Of a stretch of 64,000 bases of DNA, positions 59,920-64,000 are shown piece by piece (the stretch's first letter is position 1; each line of letters starts with the position of its first letter). Under the pieces are notes generated by a model. That model was not told the DNA's origin, did not search any database, and was given only the letters and a program-made list of their open reading frames with translations. Made by a program: the position numbers and the translations under genes. Source of the stretch: Tetracentron sinense (Eukaryota; Streptophyta; Magnoliopsida; Trochodendrales; Trochodendraceae); the NCBI GenBank assembly GCA_015143295.1, contig CM026557.1:23531760-23595759 (forward strand), given 5' to 3'.

Positions 59920-60380
59920 GAAGCCATCCTGTATGCAGAGTTTGAAGAGCAAGAATACCTCGGTTGGGAGTTGTACTTCGACGAAGCAGTCCTAACCTCT
60001 CCCAAGGGAGCACACTTCCCCATCTCAATCAAGCAGAAATTCAGATGTTTGAACAACGAAACAGAATATAAGGCATGCATAGCTGGACAGAAAGAAGCCC
60101 TAGGCATTGGGATTGAAGTGATAGACGTCTACGGTGACTCATCTTTGGTAATCTGTCAAGCAAATAAATCTTGGGTCATCCGAGAAGCAAGACTAGTCCC
60201 GTACCTGGCCTACCTCAACATGCTGATCACTCAGTTCAGGAGAATCACCTTCAGTCACAGGTCTAAGAACCACAATAGATTCGCTGACACACTGGCTACT
60301 TTCGCCTTCATGGTACAGATTCCTAGAGGCATCATGCTCTGGCCTATCAAAATTCAGCAACAGGATCAGTTTGCCTATTG
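59920..60380 (+). pseudogene. Archaeal-type RNase H (aRH) of the Tat element
   Basis: ELYFDEAVL gives the first Asp, ETEYKACIAGQKEALGIGIE the Glu, and VYGDSSLVICQANKSWVI the second Asp; NRFADTLATFA closes the domain with the last Asp. The fused second RNase H between the classical RNase H and integrase is the signature of the Tat lineage. The frame 59731-60417 stays open for 228 codons, the best preserved part of pol. The usual DGA at the first Asp has become DEA. Confidence 0.9.
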
Positions 60381-60419
60381 CCTTGAGATAGAAGAGAGAT
60401 TAGACAACAAGCCTTGATA

Positions 60420-61638
60420 CGCAGACATCAAGCAGTTTCTCGAGGACGAGACCTTTCCACTTGATGCCACCAAAATAGACCACCGGACAATCAGAAGACT
60501 GGTCATTTAGTTTGTCCTCTCAGGAGGAATCTTGTACAAGAGGTCACCAAATATGATTTGGCTCAAATGCCTCGATACTGGTGAAGCTGCACAGGTGGTT
60601 GAAGAAGTTCACGGATGAATTTACAGTCCACACATGAACGGGTTGATGCTCTCCAAGAAGATACTCAGACAGAGCTACTACTGGTCTACAATAGAATTTG
60701 ATTATTGCCAGTATGTACAGAAGTACCACCAGTGCCAAATCTATACTGACAAGATCAATGCACCACTGACCAGGCTGCACAATCTCACGGCTCCATAGCC
60801 ATTCTCAGTGTGGGGCATCGTCGTCATCGGACCTATAGCGCCAAAAGCATCGAACGGACATCGATTCATCCTATTAGTAATCGATTACTTCACAAAATGG
60901 GTCGAGGCAGCCTCTTATACCAACATTACAGCCTCTGTGGTTCAGCATTTTCTGAAAAAGGATATCATCTGTTGGTACGGTGTGCTATTTGAGATTGTAA
61001 CAGACAATGCTCTCAACTCTTGCAACAAATGAATGATAGATCTTTGCCAGAAATTCAAGATATAACATCATAACTCTACACCATACAGGCCACAGACCAA
61101 TTGGTGCAGTTGAAGCAACCAACAAGAACATGAAAAAAATCATAGAAAAGATGGCAACCAATTACTCTGTCTGGTGTGAGATGCATTCATGGCCTACAGA
61201 ACGTCCATCCAAACTTCGACTGGGACAACACCATTCTCTCTAGCTTATGATATGGAAGCAATCCTCCCCATTGAAGTACAAATTCCATTACTTCGGGTGT
61301 TAATGGAAGCAGAATGGGCACATACCCGGTATGAACAGCTGAATCTGATAGAAGAGCGGCGACTGCAAGCCATCAACCATTCTCAGGCCTATCAGAGACG
61401 CATGGTTAGGGCATTCAACAAGAAGGTCAAGCTTTGAAGCATCGAAGTCGGTGACTTGGTTCTCCGAAAAATATTACCAAATCGCCTTGACCCAATGGAC
61501 AAGTTCACGCCTAACTACGAAGGCACATACATTGTCCGAGACAAATTCTCTAGCGGCTCCTTTCGGCTTGGATGTATGGATGACGAAGACCTCCAAGAGC
61601 CCGTCAACATAGACAAATTCAAATGGTACTATACTTAG
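60420..61638 (+). pseudogene. Tat element integrase
   Basis: The zinc-binding region shows H..H and C..C (EVHG-stop-IYSPHMNG, then YVQKYHQCQIY). In the core, WGIVVIGPIAPKASNGHRFI has Val where the first catalytic Asp of WGIDVIGP is expected (60820). EIVTDNALN retains the second Asp, and the Glu block (EATNKNMKKIIEKM) is present in another frame. The C-terminal part runs TPFSLAYDMEAILPIEVQIP to YEGTYIVRD and ends at 61638 with NIDKFKWYYT. Integrase would insert the DNA copy; this one cannot. Confidence 0.92.
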
Positions 61639-63553
61639 GGTTTAGATTTAGTAAGCGCTTTGTATTTATAAATTCTCTGAGAAATGACAAGAGGCCATCC
61701 TTGGCACACTCATCATCCCTAGCAATATAAACCATTTACCAATCAATGAAATCCGCTAGTTAGCCCATTCGAGCCTAACAACCATTTCTTTCACGAAACC
61801 TTTTTAGAGACACCCTTCCTTGCCATCTGTGGCATTTGCCTCAACTACGTCATAACCTGATCCTGCAAATGGTACGTAGGTAACCTGACATGATCAGGTG
61901 CGGTCACTAAAGGGATTAAAACTTCCCTGACTTTCCCACATAGAGTTAAAATCCCCCCCAAGTAGAGTCAAAGCCTCTCCCAAGCTTCCTCATAAAGTCA
62001 ATTTTTCTAACCAGAGCCAGAGTCCTCTCGACTTCCCCAACTGAGTCAACTCTGAAGGGTATAAAATTTTCATCAAGGGAAAACCCCAAAATAGAAGTTG
62101 AAGCATTCTAAAAAATCAGAGACTCCCAAACAGAGAGAACCTCTCCGAACTCTTTCCTCAGCAGAATCAACCTTCATACAGACACCTTTCAGGGACAACC
62201 TCTCCCAAAACTCTCCCTAACAAAGACAATCTCTCCAAATTCCCCACAAGTCAGCCTCAATCAAAGAGAAAAATTCTCCAGCGGAGCAAAAATAAAAAAT
62301 TGCTCCGCCGAAAATCTTGATGTACAAATCCCCAAGAGAGTACAAATCAACTGCAAAAGAAAAAATCTCTGGGTGTCCCAAACTTCGGTCCCTTAGCCTA
62401 CGTTTCGTCCCACTCTAAATCTTCCTAGATTTCCTAGAAACTACGAGTGCAAGCGCAGTATCACATTTACATCCTCAATGGAACACTATCACCAGCAGAG
62501 CGCCATCCAAGGCAATGAAGGGGGAAGATCCATTTTCCCTAACCAATCGCGGGCATGAGTGAAAACCAGCAATGACCTCATTACGCAAAAATTACACGAT
62601 CCCAGACCTAGTCTTGCGACGAGGGGCAAAAAAGGGATAAAAATCAACTAGATTCGCAGGTATGAGGAAAACCGGCAACGGCCTCATCGCGTAAAAATTA
62701 TACGAACCCCCTGACTTGGTCATTTCAAGGGTAAAAATGGGAGAAAAGCTGAAGAACAGTTTGACAAAAGAATCCAGCAGCAACTAGTCTCACCGGGCTC
62801 CCGGTCACCCTTGACAGATTAATCTCTCAAATGGACCAGTATCCCCAATAAAGATTCCATTGGAAGACATCCTCAGTAGAGATTTCTTCAGGAGAAAATC
62901 CTCAGCAGATGATTCATGGTCTCCAACAGAGTTCTACTCCCTAGCAGATCCCCAGTAGTTGGCATACAGCAGTATCAAGCTCCCCAATGGACCTCCAATA
63001 GAAGCCTCAAATGGCTCTCTATAAAGACTCTCCCCAGTAAGAGTCTAGAAGCTTCTAATTGCTCTCCAGCAAGGTTCACCCCGGCCAGGGTCCCCAATCT
63101 TCAGCAGTAGCAAGACTATCATGTCTACCCCCGAACATCCCCAATGGTGACTAAACCTCTTCTGGGTCATACTCCACTCTCTGAAAAAAAAAAGACAGAC
63201 TATAAAATCCCCTAAGCCCTGACAAAGGCAATTCTCTGGTAAATCTAAAAGCTAGCTAAGCATTCTTTCTATCAAAATCAAAAACTTTGGCAAAAGTCAC
63301 CAACACTTTTCTAAAAAACGTTTTTCAAAACAGAGCCTCTGGTACCGAGACCTGATCGTACCAACCTACAGTGAGCAGCCCCCGGCAAGCAGAGCGGAAG
63401 AAGCCGACGTCACGCATCTCCCGTAAGTCGCAGTCAACAGAGTCATGGGAAAGCATCCTCGCCTTTACACTCTGCATGACATCATAAAAATCTAGTGCCT
63501 CTTAGCCATTTTCAAAATCAATCTGGCTAGTGCCTCTGGGACATGCTGCAACC
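61639..63553 (+). other. Long 3' non-coding region of the Tat element
   Basis: No protein. C-rich DNA with loosely repeated CTCTCCCAA, CCCCAGTAGA and AAAACCGGCAACGGCCTCAT words (the last at about 62560 and 62670). Long 3' regions with repeats before the LTR are usual in Tat/Ogre elements. Confidence 0.7.
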
Positions 63554-64000
63554 CCTTCGACACCCCAGTGTGTCCTTGACATCGTTGAGTCTCCATTGAC
63601 ATAATACACATTGTCAACGTACCGACACTCACCGCAGGTCCCCCTTTGACACCCCTGTGTGTCCTTGACATCATCAAGTCTCCATTGACATAATACGCCT
63701 TGTCAACCTATCGACAATCACCGTATGTCCTCTTTCGACACCCCCGCATGTCCTCGACATCCCAGGTGAACATTGACATAACACATCTTGTCAACATGTC
63801 GACACCTTGCATGTCCTCCTTTCGACACCCCCGTGTGTCTCTGACATCTTGCGTATCCATTGACATAACACACTTTGTTAACATGTCGATACTTCCATGA
63901 CCCCTTCGACACCCCCGTGTGACCTCGACATCTCAGGTAAACATTGACATAATACAACTTGTCAACACGCCGACACCTCACATGTCCTCTTTCGGCACCT
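63554..64000. repeat. Tandem array of an 80-90 bp unit, running off the window
   Basis: Copies start with TTCGACACCCC(C)GTGTGTCC or close variants at about 63556, 63643, 63732, 63822, 63904 and 63991, mean spacing near 87 bp. Each unit includes CATTGACATAA(T/C)AC and TTGTCAAC(A/G)TGTCGACA. The array continues beyond 64000, so its size is unknown. Confidence 0.9.

Larger units (their letters stand above)
49684..64000 (+). mobile_element. Tat-lineage Ty3/gypsy retrotransposon, 3' LTR outside the window
   Basis: Order: LTR, primer site, extra ORF1, gag, protease, reverse transcriptase, RNase H, second archaeal-type RNase H, integrase, long 3' non-coding region with tandem repeats. The second RNase H before integrase and the upstream ORF1 define the Tat/Ogre lineage. 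The element inserted after TATAG (49679-49683). Coding regions contain many stops and several lost catalytic residues, so this copy is dead. Confidence 0.92.

Overview
The window looks like nuclear DNA of a flowering plant. It holds a split gene with canonical GT/AG introns and plant-type families of LTR retrotransposons (SIRE-like Ty1/copia, Tekay-like and Tat-like Ty3/gypsy), a plant L1-type LINE with a fused RNase H, a CACTA-type transposon end, and hAT-like and MULE-like elements. I cannot place the species. Only one intact host gene is convincing; nearly everything else that can be named is mobile DNA in various stages of decay.

Layout. 1-1.75 kb: repeat-rich spacer with a 3 x 62 bp tandem repeat. 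1.75-12.9 kb: a nest made of a LINE reverse-transcriptase fragment, a truncated copia LTR on the minus strand, a gypsy element with only a broken gag between two very long LTRs, and the 3' end of a SIRE-like copia element with its 3' LTR. 12.9-16.5 kb: an unclassified degenerate element with arrays of hairpin-forming repeats. 17.4-18.9 kb: a solo copia LTR flanked by a perfect 5-bp target duplication. 18.9-24.5 kb: gypsy LTR remnant, microsatellites, a hAT-like MITE and a local 140-155 bp tandem array. 24.5 kb: a small FAR1-like protein fragment.

26.6-39.3 kb (minus strand) is the host gene, an AGD14-type ArfGAP. Thirteen exons join in frame to 723 codons, from ATG to a C-terminal NPF motif and stop. 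Two of its introns (about 4.4 and 3.8 kb) are enlarged by transposons of one inverted-repeat family, one of them with a second element nested inside.

40.5-46.4 kb is a nearly full-length but disabled LINE on the minus strand (ORF1 with zinc knuckle, endonuclease, reverse transcriptase, RNase H). 46.8 kb carries a CACTA-type terminus with subterminal repeats. From 49.68 kb to the window end lies a Tat-lineage gypsy element: 5' LTR, primer site, extra ORF1, gag, protease, RT, RNase H, archaeal-type RNase H, integrase, long 3' region with minisatellite. Its pol is full of stops and has lost catalytic aspartates; the 3' LTR is outside the window.

No rRNA, tRNA, CRISPR or bacterial-type operon features were seen. 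The most unusual observations are clusters of CG-centred motifs (GTCGAC, GTCGTCCG, CGTCGATG, CGATCGATC) at the same place upstream of the TATA box in five otherwise different LTRs, and the hairpin-repeat arrays.
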